From Paracoccus aurantiacus (lineage in GTDB: Bacteria > Pseudomonadota > Alphaproteobacteria > Rhodobacterales > Rhodobacteraceae): 64,000 nucleotides of DNA. Below, in pieces: positions 33,429 to 41,970 of this stretch. Location of the stretch: assembly GCF_007993065.1 (NCBI RefSeq), contig NZ_VOPL01000010.1, positions 1 to 64,000 of the forward strand, in the 5' to 3' direction. Position numbers and translations under genes: made by a program. The number at the start of each line of letters is the position of its first letter. Positions within the stretch are counted from its first letter, which is position 1. The notes beneath the pieces were generated by a model, which made no database searches, was not told where the DNA came from, and was given only the letters and a program-made list of their open reading frames with translations.

Positions 33429-34460
33429 ATGCCTATCGTTGACGGAATCTCCTTTGATCTGACGTTCATCTGGGCCTTCCTGATTGCCCTCGCCGTGCTG
33501 ATCTACGTAGTCCTCGACGGGTTCGATCTGGGTCTTGGCATGCTGTTTGCCGCGGAACGCAAACGGGGCGACCGGGACGTGATGATGAACTCGGTCGCAC
33601 CCGTCTGGGACGGCAACGAGACCTGGCTGGTCCTGGGCGGCGGCGGGTTGTTCGCCGCCTTCCCGCTGGCCTATGCGCTGATCCTGCCCGCGCTCTATGC
33701 GCCGATTATTGCCATGCTTCTGGCGCTGATTTTTCGCGGCGTCGCGTTCGAATTCCGCTGGCGGACCGAACGCTGGCGCGGTGTGTGGGACATCGCCTTC
33801 ATCGGCGGGTCCGCCGTTGCGGCCCTCAGCCAGGGCATCGCGCTTGGCGGGCTGTTGCAGGGGATCGAGATCGACATGACGGCCCGTGCCTATGCGGGCG
33901 GTTGGTGGGATTGGCTAACCCCCTTCTCGGTGACGGTCGGCGTCGCGGTCATGGTGGGCTATATGCTGCTAGGCGCGACATGGCTGGTGATGAAGACCAC
34001 GGGCGACTTGCAGGATCGCATGCGCCGCCGCGCGTGGTTTCTTGGTGTGGTGACTGTTGGCTTCATCGGTGTCGTCAGCCTGTGGACGCCGTTCCTGCAG
34101 GAAGGGTATTACAGCCGCTGGTTCTCCAGCTGGGGGATCGGCCTCGCGACCCTGGTAGGACTGGCTGTGCTAACGCTTGCCGGACTGATGTTTCGCGCTC
34201 TGTACGTGCACCGGCATGACTACTGGCCCTTCATCCTGGCACTTGCGATGTTCGCGCTTTGCTTCGTGGGGCTCGGCATGTCGATGTTCCCCTACATCGT
34301 GCCCACGGAAGTTACAATCTACGAGGCCGCCGCTCCGCGCAACGCCCAGATATTCATGCTGGTGGGTGCGGGCATTCTGCTGCCAATAATCTTGGCCTAC
34401 ACCGCTTATGCCTACTGGGTGTTCCGCGGAAAGGTCGATCCGGAAGCGGGGTATCACTGA
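33429..34460 (+). CDS. cydB: Cytochrome bd-type quinol oxidase subunit II
   Basis: 343 residues with eight to nine membrane helices. Family motifs: VVLDGFDLGLGMLF, SVAPVWDGNETWLVLGGGGLFAAFPLAYA, and PYIVPTEVTIYEAAAP. It pairs with subunit I. Its stop overlaps the next small gene (TGATG). Length is normal for the CioB/CydB family. Confidence 0.95.
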   Translation: MPIVDGISFDLTFIWAFLIALAVLIYVVLDGFDLGLGMLFAAERKRGDRDVMMNSVAPVWDGNETWLVLGGGGLFAAFPLAYALILPALYAPIIAMLLALIFRGVAFEFRWRTERWRGVWDIAFIGGSAVAALSQGIALGGLLQGIEIDMTARAYAGGWWDWLTPFSVTVGVAVMVGYMLLGATWLVMKTTGDLQDRMRRRAWFLGVVTVGFIGVVSLWTPFLQEGYYSRWFSSWGIGLATLVGLAVLTLAGLMFRALYVHRHDYWPFILALAMFALCFVGLGMSMFPYIVPTEVTIYEAAAPRNAQIFMLVGAGILLPIILAYTAYAYWVFRGKVDPEAGYH

Positions 34461-34588
34461 TGGGATCAGTCGAGGGAACTCCTCCACGAACATGGCTGCG
34501 CCGCCTCGGTTGGTTCATCCTGCTGTGGTTTGCCGGGGTCGGCGCAGTCGGCGCGGTCGCATACATCCTGCGGCTCTGGATAGCCTAG
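34460..34588 (+). CDS. DUF2474/CydX-like small subunit of bd oxidase
   Basis: 42 residues: a charged N-terminus (PPRTWLRRLGW) and one transmembrane helix (FILLWFAGVGAVGAVAYIL). Such single-helix proteins follow cydAB and help assemble or stabilise the oxidase. The start overlaps the cydB stop. Small, but both position and helix support it. Confidence 0.8.
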   Translation: MGSVEGTPPRTWLRRLGWFILLWFAGVGAVGAVAYILRLWIA

Positions 34589-34803
34589 GATAGAAAATAA
34601 TCATATCGACGGAGATGGGTCGCCTACTGAATAGGCTCGACGGAACAACCGCCGATAGGTCTCGGCGGCACCTTTGAACGAAAGCTTCTATCCCCGGTCG
34701 CCACTGTAATGCGCCTTTCCCTTGTTTGTAGGACCGTGGGTTAATGACTAGAAGCGATTTTACATAGGCTCGCTTGCTGTTCACTGGCTCTGCCTGCGTT
34801 TTT
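34589..34803. other. Intergenic, nothing recognised
   Basis: About 215 bp between convergent genes (the bd-oxidase operon and a minus-strand unit). No clear hairpin-plus-T terminator or open frame was seen. Confidence 0.4.
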
Positions 34804-34923
34804 TCAAGGAGCAAGGCCGATACGGCGGCAGAAGTTTGGAAGTTGGGGCGCTGAAACCTCACGCCACAGCACCTCTGCACACTGATCGCGCAGTGCCTCC
34901 CAATCAACAGACCGTACCGTCAT
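34804..34923 (-). CDS. Small hypothetical protein (39 aa)
   Basis: Reads MTVRSVDWEALRDQCAEVLW, then REVSAPQLPNFCRR and IGLAP. It starts 7 bp after the HNH-like gene stop, with GAACAGG as SD. The frame is short and its family unknown; the coupling to the upstream gene is the main support. Part of a phage- or plasmid-like minus-strand unit. Confidence 0.35.
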   Translation of the reverse strand: MTVRSVDWEALRDQCAEVLWREVSAPQLPNFCRRIGLAP

Positions 34924-34930
34924 CCTGTTC

Positions 34931-35239
34931 TCACTCGCCCTCTAATCCCGCCTGCTGTCGGCCAATGGGAAACATATCCTCGCCGTAATGGTGCAGCTTG
35001 ACGTGATGGCTGCGGCATAGCCAACGCACGTTCAAGGGTTCGTCGTATCGGTCGTGGTGGGCATCGACCTTGGCTGCGCCGCAGACCTCGCAGCCCTGCT
35101 TTTCAAGGGCGCCGGACATAAGCGCCCGTTGAACGGCAAGGTGGGCCTGATACTTCGGCAGGTTCGTGCGGCGCCAGTTAGTTTGGCGGGTCTCGCTTTT
35201 CAGCGAGGGCGGACGTGGAGGCTTTGGATCATCTGACAT
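34931..35239 (-). CDS. HNH-like zinc-finger protein
   Basis: About 102 residues. The C-terminal half has CEVCGAAKVDAHHDRYDEPL followed by NVRWLCRSHHVKLHH, a zinc-binding Cys2/His HNH-like fold as in small phage and plasmid HNH proteins. The N-terminus is basic (PKPPRPPSLKSETRQTNWRR). Whether it cleaves DNA is unclear. ATG 35239 overlaps the stop of the broken recombinase gene by one base. Confidence 0.6.
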   Translation of the reverse strand: MSDDPKPPRPPSLKSETRQTNWRRTNLPKYQAHLAVQRALMSGALEKQGCEVCGAAKVDAHHDRYDEPLNVRWLCRSHHVKLHHYGEDMFPIGRQQAGLEGE

Positions 35240-35818
35240 CACGCCGCCGTCGGCGCCTGACGGCCTAAAGTGCGATACACGGTCGGCCGCGGAATCGAGA
35301 ACACTTCTGCTAAATCACTGATGGAATACTCCCCGGTGTCATAGATGCGCCGCAGCTGCTGCTGGCGCTCTGACAGCTTCGGCTTTTTGCCGCGCAGCTT
35401 GCCCTTGGTTCGGGCCACAGCCATGCCCTCGCGGGTCCGCATTCGGATCAGGTCGGCCTGGAACTCGGCAAAGGTTGCCAGGATGTTGAAAAACAGCTTG
35501 CCCATCGGGACGGTCGGGTCATAGATGGCGCTGCAAAGCTGAAGCTTGATCCCGCGCGCGGCCAGCTTGTCGGCAATGTCGCGGGCGTCGGGAACGGAAC
35601 GCGCCAGCCGGTCCAGCTTCGGCACCAAGCGTGTCACCTTCCCGCAAAGCTGCAAGCGCCTGATCCAGACCAGGGCGGGCGCGGTTCGTGCCGGTATAGC
35701 CGTGGTCGGTGTAGATGCGATCGGAGGCAACTCCGAAGCTGACAAGGATGCCCTTCTGCGCAGCAAGGTCTTGTTTGTCGGTGGAACAGCGGGCGTAGCC
35801 GATCAAAATCTGTGTCAT
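35239..35818 (-). pseudogene. Serine recombinase (resolvase/invertase) with frameshift
   Basis: The first frame gives MTQILIGYARCSTDKQDLAAQ, DHGYTGTNRARPGLDQALAALREGDTL; the second frame continues VPKLDRLARSVPDARDIADK, YDPTVPMGKLFFNILATFAEFQADLIRMRTREGMAVART and a C-terminal HTH (YSISDLAEVFSIPRPTVYRTL). The switch occurs near 35,630 and needs one extra or two lost bases. All domains exist, so the damage may be recent or a sequencing error. Confidence 0.85.
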
Positions 35819-35979
35819 GTCCTGATCTGTAACAGTAGCCGCCCCCTCATTGCAAAAATTATCGGACCATTCATCTGAGATTTTGGCCTGCCAGCATTTG
35901 CTGGCCTTCAACTGGCCGGTTCAGGGGCAACCTGGCCGTCCCTTCAACGATCCCCTTACGGACAGGTTGGAGAAACAGA

Positions 35980-36138
35980 ATGGGTGAAGCGATGCGCCGG
36001 TTCGCCGCTCTGCTGTCTCATCTGGAAGAGGGAGTTTCTCTGGTCGCTGCCACCCGCGCGGCCGATGTGCCGATCCCGACGGCGCAACGCTGGCTGTCGC
36101 GCTACAGGCTGGAAGGTCTAGACGGGCTAAAATGTTGA
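35980..36138 (+). pseudogene. Transposase N-terminal HTH fragment
   Basis: 52 codons: MGEAMRRFAALLSHLEEGVS, LVAATRAADVPIPTAQRWLSRYRLEGLDGL. This is the helix-turn-helix start of a Mu/TniA-like integrase-type transposase. Translation ends at TGA 36136-36138, and no DDE domain follows. Confidence 0.55.
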
Positions 36139-36146
36139 TTTACAAC

Positions 36147-36299
36147 CAGAAGTGTGGCGAACGAGCGAATCCCGCGATCCGCGCCAAGGCGCGTGCGCTG
36201 GTGTCGCTGGCCTATGGCGCAACGCTTATGCGCAAATCAGGCATGGACAAGGCAGAAGCCGGTACGCTGCTGAAGACCAGCGAAGCCTTGCTCGACTGA
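36147..36299 (+). pseudogene. TetR-family regulator, C-terminal fragment (tentative)
   Basis: About 50 codons: ERANPAIRAKARALVSLAYG, ATLMRKSGMDKAEAGTLLKT, SEALLD and stop. The style fits the last helices of a TetR/AcrR ligand-binding domain. No N-terminal HTH precedes it. Low certainty. Confidence 0.3.
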
Positions 36300-36437
36300 T
36301 TTTTTCCGCCCGTTCGGAACCAGAGCAATATCGACACGGTTCTATATTTGGAACGATCATTTTGATACTGCGACACCGACGCCCCGTGCGGTGTGGATGT
36401 CAGAATCACGTATCGAAACCGAACGGAGAAATTCGAC

Positions 36438-36998
36438 ATGACCGATATCAAAGACGCAAAAATTGCAATTCTGTCCACCAATGGGTTCGAGCAGTCAGAA
36501 CTGTTCGAACCGAAACGGCAGCTGGAAGAGGCGGGCGCGACGATCACCGTAATTTCCCCCGAAAGCGGCTCCATCAGGGGATGGGACGAAGACGACTGGG
36601 GCGAAAGCATCGACGTCGATCTTGCCCTCGACGATGCGCGGGTCGAGGATTTCGACGCGCTTGTACTACCGGGCGGACAGATTAACCCCGACATCCTGCG
36701 CACCAATAAGAAGGCCGTTGGCTTCGTGCGCGACTTTTTCAACAGCGGCAAGACGCTGGCCGCGATTTGCCATGCGCCCTGGCTGCTGGTCGAGGCGGGT
36801 GTGATCGAGGGTCGTAATGTAACTTCCTACACGTCGATCCAGACCGATGTGAAAAACGCGGGCGGCAACTGGGAAGACAGTGAGGTCGTCACCGATCAGG
36901 CGCTCATCACGTCGCGCAATCCCGGCGATCTCGATGCCTTTTGCGCCAAGATCATCGAGGAAGTGAAAGAGGGCCGCCACGAGCGCAGTTCCGCCTGA
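36438..36998 (+). CDS. PfpI/DJ-1-family protein
   Basis: 186 residues. The nucleophile elbow AAICHAPWLLVEAGVIEGR holds the conserved Cys-His pair; IAILSTNGFEQSELFEP and DALVLPGGQINPDILR are further family motifs, and Glu18 of FEQSEL is the conserved acid. Members act as glyoxalase-like deglycases or stress proteins; an exact reaction cannot be read from sequence. ATG 36438 gives the canonical N-terminus. It is the one intact gene in an otherwise decayed stretch (35.2-39 kb). Confidence 0.9.
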   Translation: MTDIKDAKIAILSTNGFEQSELFEPKRQLEEAGATITVISPESGSIRGWDEDDWGESIDVDLALDDARVEDFDALVLPGGQINPDILRTNKKAVGFVRDFFNSGKTLAAICHAPWLLVEAGVIEGRNVTSYTSIQTDVKNAGGNWEDSEVVTDQALITSRNPGDLDAFCAKIIEEVKEGRHERSSA

Positions 36999-37113
36999 TA
37001 TCCGGAGCTACAGTCCGTTCGCACGACCACGGGCGTTCTACCGCGGTTTTCCATGGTGCGATGACCGAACTCACGCCCGAGTGACCCTGCAGACAGGAAC
37101 AGGAAGATGTCCG

Positions 37114-37425
37114 ATGTCCCACACTACCGTAGCTGACGGAACGGAGCTCCACATTCACGTCGAAGGCGAAGGCACGGACGTGGTGATGCAGGGTCGGCCA
37201 CTGGGACATAACATCTAGAAATAGCAGACAGCCGCGCTGACTGAGGCGGGTTTTCGCATGATCGCCCCGTGTCGCCGGAGCTTCGGTTATTTCGAACATG
37301 CGGGCGGGTGCTATGATTATGACACCATGACAGATAATCTTGTTGCAGCAATGACGGGAACGGACGCGACGGATGCGGCGCTGGTCATGCGACAGAAATG
37401 GCTGCGCGAAAGGCTGCCCAGATAG
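37114..37425 (+). pseudogene. Alpha/beta-hydrolase, broken by stops and truncation
   Basis: In one frame: MSHTTVADGTELHIHVEGEG, a GRPLGH oxyanion-like stretch, then two TAG stops, then AALTEAGFRMIAPCRRSFG, YDTMTDNLVAAM. This follows the chloroperoxidase/arylesterase layout, but it stops before the nucleophile GFSMGG-type elbow. Clearly dead. Confidence 0.65.
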
Positions 37426-37444
37426 TTGGCAATGAACTGAAACT

Positions 37445-37720
37445 TCACGGCTTTTGAGCCGCGAAGAACTGAGCCGCCTTTTTTAGCACCTCCCTCTCCT
37501 CGCGCAGTATACGGTTCTCTTTCCGAAGCCGTTCATTCTCGCGGAGAAGATCGCCGTCAGGTTCTGGCGTCTTCGCCTCATCGGAAATCGCCCGGATCCA
37601 CTTGCCGAGCGTCGAAAGCCCAACCCCTAGATCAGATGCAACCTGATGCCGTGTCAAGCCGCTGGTGAGTGCAATGCGAACCGCATCCCGTTTGAATTCC
37701 GCGCTGTGTGTCGCTGCCAT
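37445..37720 (-). CDS. IS3-family transposase OrfA
   Basis: 91 residues: HSAEFKRDAVRIALTSGLTR, HQVASDLGVGLSTLGKWIRA (HTH) and a leucine-zipper stretch (LLRENERLRKENRILREEREVLKKA). This is the OrfA of an IS3 element. The orfB that should follow by -1 frameshifting is missing; the downstream DNA is the hydrolase remnant. The element is therefore incomplete although orfA is whole. Confidence 0.88.
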   Translation of the reverse strand: MAATHSAEFKRDAVRIALTSGLTRHQVASDLGVGLSTLGKWIRAISDEAKTPEPDGDLLRENERLRKENRILREEREVLKKAAQFFAAQKP

Positions 37721-37789
37721 ATCCTGTCTCCTTTGGTGAGAGCATCGCTCTCAGAAGACCGGAACAGAACCGATGCAGGCCCAGTCAGG

Positions 37790-37869
37790 TTGCCGAACTC
37801 CAGGTCCGCATCGCCCTCCTGAACGGCTACACCGCGCTCGGCACAACCGTCACGGAAGCCGCGGGATAA
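37790..37869 (+). pseudogene. Outer-membrane efflux (TolC/NodT-like) C-terminal scrap
   Basis: A short frame, AELQVRIALLNGYTALGTTV then TEAAG and stop, resembles the final coiled-coil helix of RND outer-membrane factor lipoproteins. Only about 26 codons remain. Low certainty. Confidence 0.35.
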
Positions 37870-38133
37870 GTCCGTCCGGGGAAAGGGGAGCCTTGGCCAT
37901 CAGCCGAATTGTGCAACAGAGCCTAAGGAATCCCATAATGGGCGGAGGTTTCAGGCGAGAAGCGCGCAGCGCGCCCTCTCCTGAAGCCTTGCCAGGCGGC
38001 GAACCGGGTCGGTGAATTTCCAAGGGCGGCGCAGCTGGGACCGGAGCCACGCGCAGCAGCACGGAACCAAACCGTCAGCGCACGCCAAAGGGCGGGGGCT
38101 GCGCATGGCCAGAGGCCCATGCTGAGGCGCCGG
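37870..38133. other. Non-coding debris with a long imperfect hairpin
   Basis: No gene seen. TGTGCAACAGAGCC near 37,910 looks like an IS end. A long imperfect hairpin at about 37,949-37,982 (TCAGG-GAG-GCGCGC against GCGCGC-CTC-CCTGA) is visible. Confidence 0.4.
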
Positions 38134-38206
38134 TGGAGGAAGCGAGCATTGCGAGGACCCACCCCTTGGAAAGAGGGCCGGAACAGGCCCTCTTTCCAGG
38201 ACGCGG
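38134..38206. repeat. 73-bp hairpin repeat, copy 1
   Basis: Identical over 73 bp to 57954-58026. It contains a perfect 12-bp stem, GGAAAGAGGGCC and GGCCCTCTTTCC, around a 6-nt loop GGAACA. Flanks of the two copies differ, so this is a duplicated small element: a REP/MITE-like cassette or a carried terminator. Confidence 0.85.
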
Positions 38207-38308
38207 CTCTCGTCATCTATTGGTTATGAACCCTGACCCTAATTTTAAGCATTGGTGAAGCCGAGCTTTGCGATACTCAGCAAAAAGCGCGTCATCAATC
38301 ACGCTGAG

Positions 38309-38650
38309 ATGACGAAGCCGGACGGCGCATATTATACCGCAGGGCGTGCGGGAGGTTTCTCTTTGTCTCGGGACACGCCGAGATTGTTCCAGCGACCAGA
38401 GAAAAGGCTGGAGACCACCAATCCATTCATGCCTTGGAAAATTTCGAGTCTTGTCTTCATTGTGCAAATGGTAGGATAGAAGGTGTAGTCAGAGTTGTGA
38501 CCTATCTGGCCGATGGGTCTCAGCGCAGCGCGCTCAACGCGCTGTTCGACGAAGATTATCCGAAAAATCCACCGCCCCGATTGACGCCGATCGTGGTCCT
38601 GCCCATGGGTTTGCTTCTGTCGATTGTGGCGAAAGCGATCTACCGTGGCG
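38309..38650 (+). pseudogene. RidA/YjgF-family protein with frameshift and lost end
   Basis: The first frame reads MTKPDGAYYTAGRAGG. After a +1 slip near 38,363 the next frame gives FVSGHAEIVPATREKAGDHQ, ALENFESCLHCANGRIEGVVRVVTYLAD and NALFDEDYPKNPPPRLTPIVVLPMG. These are successive RidA motifs (enamine/imine deaminase family). The C-terminal arginine-bearing strand is replaced by recombinase debris. Confidence 0.7.
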
Positions 38651-38689
38651 TAGCGCCTTCGCAGGACGGTAACCATCCGACTCAGTTCT

Positions 38690-38929
38690 TTTTTTCCACG
38701 AGTTTCGACAGCTTTCCCCGGAGTTTGCCCTGGGCACGGGCGATGGCCATACATTAGCGGGTGCGGATGAGGTCAGTCTCGAACTCGCCGAAGGTGGCAG
38801 GAATGTTGAAGAACATCTTTCCCATCGGGATGGTGCCGTCTTTATCAACAAGCCGTTCGGCGCAGAGGTTGTGATCGCGCATTTGAAGAAGACCCTTCCC
38901 GAGCCGCACCAACCGGACAAGCTGCTCCA
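38690..38929 (-). pseudogene. Serine recombinase, internal fragment
   Basis: The minus strand reads MEQLVRLVRLGKGLLQMRDH, DGTIPMGKMFFNIPATFGEFETDLIRTR, an in-frame TAA, then CMAIARAQGKLRGKLSKLVEKKN. This is the middle of a resolvase/invertase; the Ser-containing N-terminus is lacking. It is related to, but distinct from, the frameshifted recombinase at 35.2 kb. Confidence 0.75.
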
Positions 38930-39025
38930 TGGTTAGCTGCGTTTGACGCGCCCGTCAGCGGATATGCTTGACGAATACGGGTTGTGGACCACCTAAGATG
39001 AGCGTCGGCATCAGGGCCGGACGGG

Positions 39026-39877
39026 CTATCCGGTCGCCTGAGAGAACGCCGCCTCGGCCCGCTCTGCGACCCGTCGCAGTGGATGTCGTAGCAGGCGCGA
39101 TGGCACGGTCAGGGTGCCGCCCGGCCCGTATCCCCACTCAGCCATCGCCTGCAACTGCGACGGGTTGGGGTCCACGGGATAGGCGTAGTCGCGATTGCCG
39201 TCGCGGATATCGTAATCGACGCTGCGGTCCTCGACATCCAGAAACGCCGCGAGCGCAGAGAGATGGGCTTGCGGGGCGCGGACGAGATCCTCGTAGCGCA
39301 GCACCATCACCGCATGAAGACGGTCCAGATCCTTGCGCAACTGCCGGTGCGCCGCGATCCAGTGATCGATCAGAACCGCCTGCGGCGCATCCACCCATTT
39401 CGACACCGCCGCCGCCACAGCCTGGGGATGGCGGATCACCACGACGAACTGGCTCAGCGGGAAAAGCTGTTGGTAGAGCCGCATCCGGGTCAGGTTGACC
39501 GGCGATTTCTCGACCCTCCAGCGGCCCTTGCCGAACCAGGGGGCCCAGTCGGCCTCGATCCGCTGGCGGGTCTCCAGCCGGTCCCAGCGGCAGCCCTCAG
39601 TCAGATGCTGTCGGGGATCGGTCGCGAAATGCATCGGGCGACCGTGCAGCGCGGTGTGGGGGATCGCGCCCTGCAGATAGACGCCTTCGTTCTCGGGCAC
39701 CGGGGCATCACTGATGGCCGCCACATCGTGCAGGCCCGCGATCATACGCGCCGTCAGCGACGTGCCGGAACGGTGAAGACCGCCAACGAAAACATAGCGT
39801 TGGATTGCAGTTTCGGATGCGTTCACGGCGGTGTTAGCTTTTATCAAGTGGGGCGGCGGGGAACTGCGATGCGGCAT
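39026..39877 (-). CDS. Sulfotransferase family protein
   Basis: About 283 residues from ATG 39877 (longer starts up to 39952 would cross the divergent gene). The PAPS 5'-phosphosulfate loop is VFVGGLHRSGTSLTARMIAG; the 3'-phosphate region is FVVVIRHPQAVAAAVSKW; RYEDLVRAP follows. Such enzymes sulfate sugars, lipids or proteins using PAPS. It is divergent from the glycosyltransferase operon with a gap of about 64 bp, suggesting a sulfated glycoside product (inference). The C-terminal 60 residues are variable. Confidence 0.82.
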   Translation of the reverse strand: MPHRSSPPPHLIKANTAVNASETAIQRYVFVGGLHRSGTSLTARMIAGLHDVAAISDAPVPENEGVYLQGAIPHTALHGRPMHFATDPRQHLTEGCRWDRLETRQRIEADWAPWFGKGRWRVEKSPVNLTRMRLYQQLFPLSQFVVVIRHPQAVAAAVSKWVDAPQAVLIDHWIAAHRQLRKDLDRLHAVMVLRYEDLVRAPQAHLSALAAFLDVEDRSVDYDIRDGNRDYAYPVDPNPSQLQAMAEWGYGPGGTLTVPSRLLRHPLRRVAERAEAAFSQATG

Positions 39878-39941
39878 GGGCGCGTTATCACGTGAATGGA
39901 AGACATTTCGCGCACGCTCTTTAAATCGATTGGAAAAGTCC

Positions 39942-41969
39942 ATGCGTATCATGCATGTCGCATTGGGTGGCTGCCTGAAGGCGCCGCCTGTCCGCTATGG
40001 CGTGACCGAGGATACGGGCGGCCATATCGCCTATGTTCTGGGCGCGGCGCTGGCTCAGGCGGCGCGCGAGGATGTCGATCAGGTCGATATCGTAACGCGG
40101 GCCTTTTCCGGTCACGGGCTGGACCCGATCCACGCCCGGACTGCCGAAATTGTGGCCCCGCGCTGCGTCATCCGCCGCCTGAGGACAGCCAATCTGGCCT
40201 ATCTGTCGAAAGAGGCGCTGGAGGCCGAGATACCCGCCCTGAACGACGCCTTTCTGGACCTCTTGGCGGGAACTGACACCCTTCCGGATGTAATCCACGC
40301 GCATTTCTCGGACGCGGCGGAACTCGCCGCCGCTGCGCGGGTCCGATTCGGGATTCCTTGGGTTTTCTCCAGTCATTCTCTGGCCTTGGACAAGGCCCCG
40401 GACCCGCAAAGCGCGGCCTTGCAGCGGCGTATCGCGCGCGAGGGAAGGGCGATCCAAAATGCCACGGCCATCGTCGCCTCATCCCGGGACGAGGCCGAGC
40501 GTCAGATCCCCGCCCATGATCCGACCGCCGAGGGCCGGACCCATCGCATCGGTCCGGGCGTCCTTGCGGTGCGCACAGACGACCTGCGCCCGGCGCGGCG
40601 ACTGATCGCTCCCTTTCTGCGCTATCCCGAAAAGCCCATCCTGCTGGCTATCGCGCGCCCGATCCGCAAGAAGAACCTTGCGGCGCTGGTGCGGGCCTAT
40701 GCGAACGACCCCGACCTGCAGCACCGCGCAAATCTGGTGATCGTGGCCGGGTTGCGAGACGGTCTGCGCCCTGACGAGACCGAGACAGCACAGACAGTGG
40801 CCGAGCTGTTCGATCTTGTCGACCGCTTCGATCTGTGGGGCCGTGTCGCGCTGCCGCGTCACCACGATCAGGCCGATATCGCCTCGCTCTATGCACTGGC
40901 GGCAAGGGGTGGGGTCTTCGTCAACCCGGCGCTGCACGAGCCCTTCGGGCTGACCGTGATCGAGGCGGCGCAGGCCGGGGTTCCGGTGGTGGCGACGCAG
41001 AACGGGGGCCCGGGCGATATCGTCGATCGTCTGGGCTATGGCGCGCTGGTCGATCCGCGCGATACGCACGCCATCGCCGATGCGATCCGCAGCATTCTGG
41101 ACGACCCGCAGCGCGATTCCCGCGTGGTCGAGGCCGCCGAACGGGCAGGGCGTCTCTATAGTTGGTCGCGGTGGGCCGAGGGCGTCGCTGCCGTTTATGC
41201 CGATCTGCGCCGCCACCGCCCGCAACCGTCGCGCTCCCACACGATCCTTGCCAGCGATATCGACGGCACCCTGACCGGCTGCGCGCGCGGTGCGCAGCGT
41301 TTCGCGGAATGGAGCGCCAGCCGCGATCCGCATATCCTGTTCGCCGTCGCCACCGGACGGTCCGTCACCGAGGCGCGGCAAGTTCTTGCGGCGTGGAACC
41401 TGCCTGCGCCCGATCTGTTCATCGCCTCTGTCGGAAGCGAGATCTGGCGGTGGGGCGAGCACGGCCAGCTGCAGCCCTGCAAGGCCTATGCCGATTTCAT
41501 CTCGGACGGATGGAACCGCTCGGCGATCCTGCGGACGCTTGACCGTCTGGCATTGACCGCACAGCCGCGTCACGATCAGCGCCCGTGGAAGCTCAGCTAT
41601 TTCGGCACGGCCAGCGACCGCCACCGCATCCGCGAGGCCTTGGCCGAGGCGGCGCTGCCCGCGCAGGTGATCCTGTCGCATGACCGGCTGATCGACATTC
41701 TGCCGGCGCGGGCGGGCAAGGCTGCGGCGATCCGGTTCGAGGCGCGCAGGCTGGGGCTGGATCACAATCACTGTGTCGTAGCGGGCGACAGCGGCAACGA
41801 TCTGGACATGCTGACGGCCTTCCGTCGCGCGATCGTCCCTGCGAATGCGCTGCCCGAGGTCGCGCCCGCGCGGCTGGCCTATCGCAGCGCGCAGGATCAT
41901 GCCTTGGGCGTTCTGGACGGGATGCAACGCTTCGGCCTGACCCGCCACCATCCCATCGCGGCGGAATAG
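39942..41969 (+). CDS. Sucrose-phosphate synthase-like GT4 fused to HAD phosphatase
   Basis: 675 residues. The N-terminal GT4 domain (about 1-430) has TGGHIAYVLGAALAQAAR, VIHAHFSDAAELAA, HSLALDK, RPIRKKNLAALVRAYAND, LPRHHDQADIASLYALAARGGVFVNPALHEPFG and EAAQAGVPVVATQNGGPGDI, the pattern of sucrose-phosphate synthases. The C-terminal HAD-IIB domain (about 430-675) shows ASDIDGTLTG (nucleophile), ATGRSVTEA and VVAGDSGNDLDML, as in sucrose-6-phosphate phosphatase. The fusion would make and dephosphorylate a disaccharide phosphate from UDP-glucose; sucrose is the best guess. First gene of a four-gene operon. Confidence 0.85.
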   Translation: MRIMHVALGGCLKAPPVRYGVTEDTGGHIAYVLGAALAQAAREDVDQVDIVTRAFSGHGLDPIHARTAEIVAPRCVIRRLRTANLAYLSKEALEAEIPALNDAFLDLLAGTDTLPDVIHAHFSDAAELAAAARVRFGIPWVFSSHSLALDKAPDPQSAALQRRIAREGRAIQNATAIVASSRDEAERQIPAHDPTAEGRTHRIGPGVLAVRTDDLRPARRLIAPFLRYPEKPILLAIARPIRKKNLAALVRAYANDPDLQHRANLVIVAGLRDGLRPDETETAQTVAELFDLVDRFDLWGRVALPRHHDQADIASLYALAARGGVFVNPALHEPFGLTVIEAAQAGVPVVATQNGGPGDIVDRLGYGALVDPRDTHAIADAIRSILDDPQRDSRVVEAAERAGRLYSWSRWAEGVAAVYADLRRHRPQPSRSHTILASDIDGTLTGCARGAQRFAEWSASRDPHILFAVATGRSVTEARQVLAAWNLPAPDLFIASVGSEIWRWGEHGQLQPCKAYADFISDGWNRSAILRTLDRLALTAQPRHDQRPWKLSYFGTASDRHRIREALAEAALPAQVILSHDRLIDILPARAGKAAAIRFEARRLGLDHNHCVVAGDSGNDLDMLTAFRRAIVPANALPEVAPARLAYRSAQDHALGVLDGMQRFGLTRHHPIAAE

Positions 41970-41970
41970 G

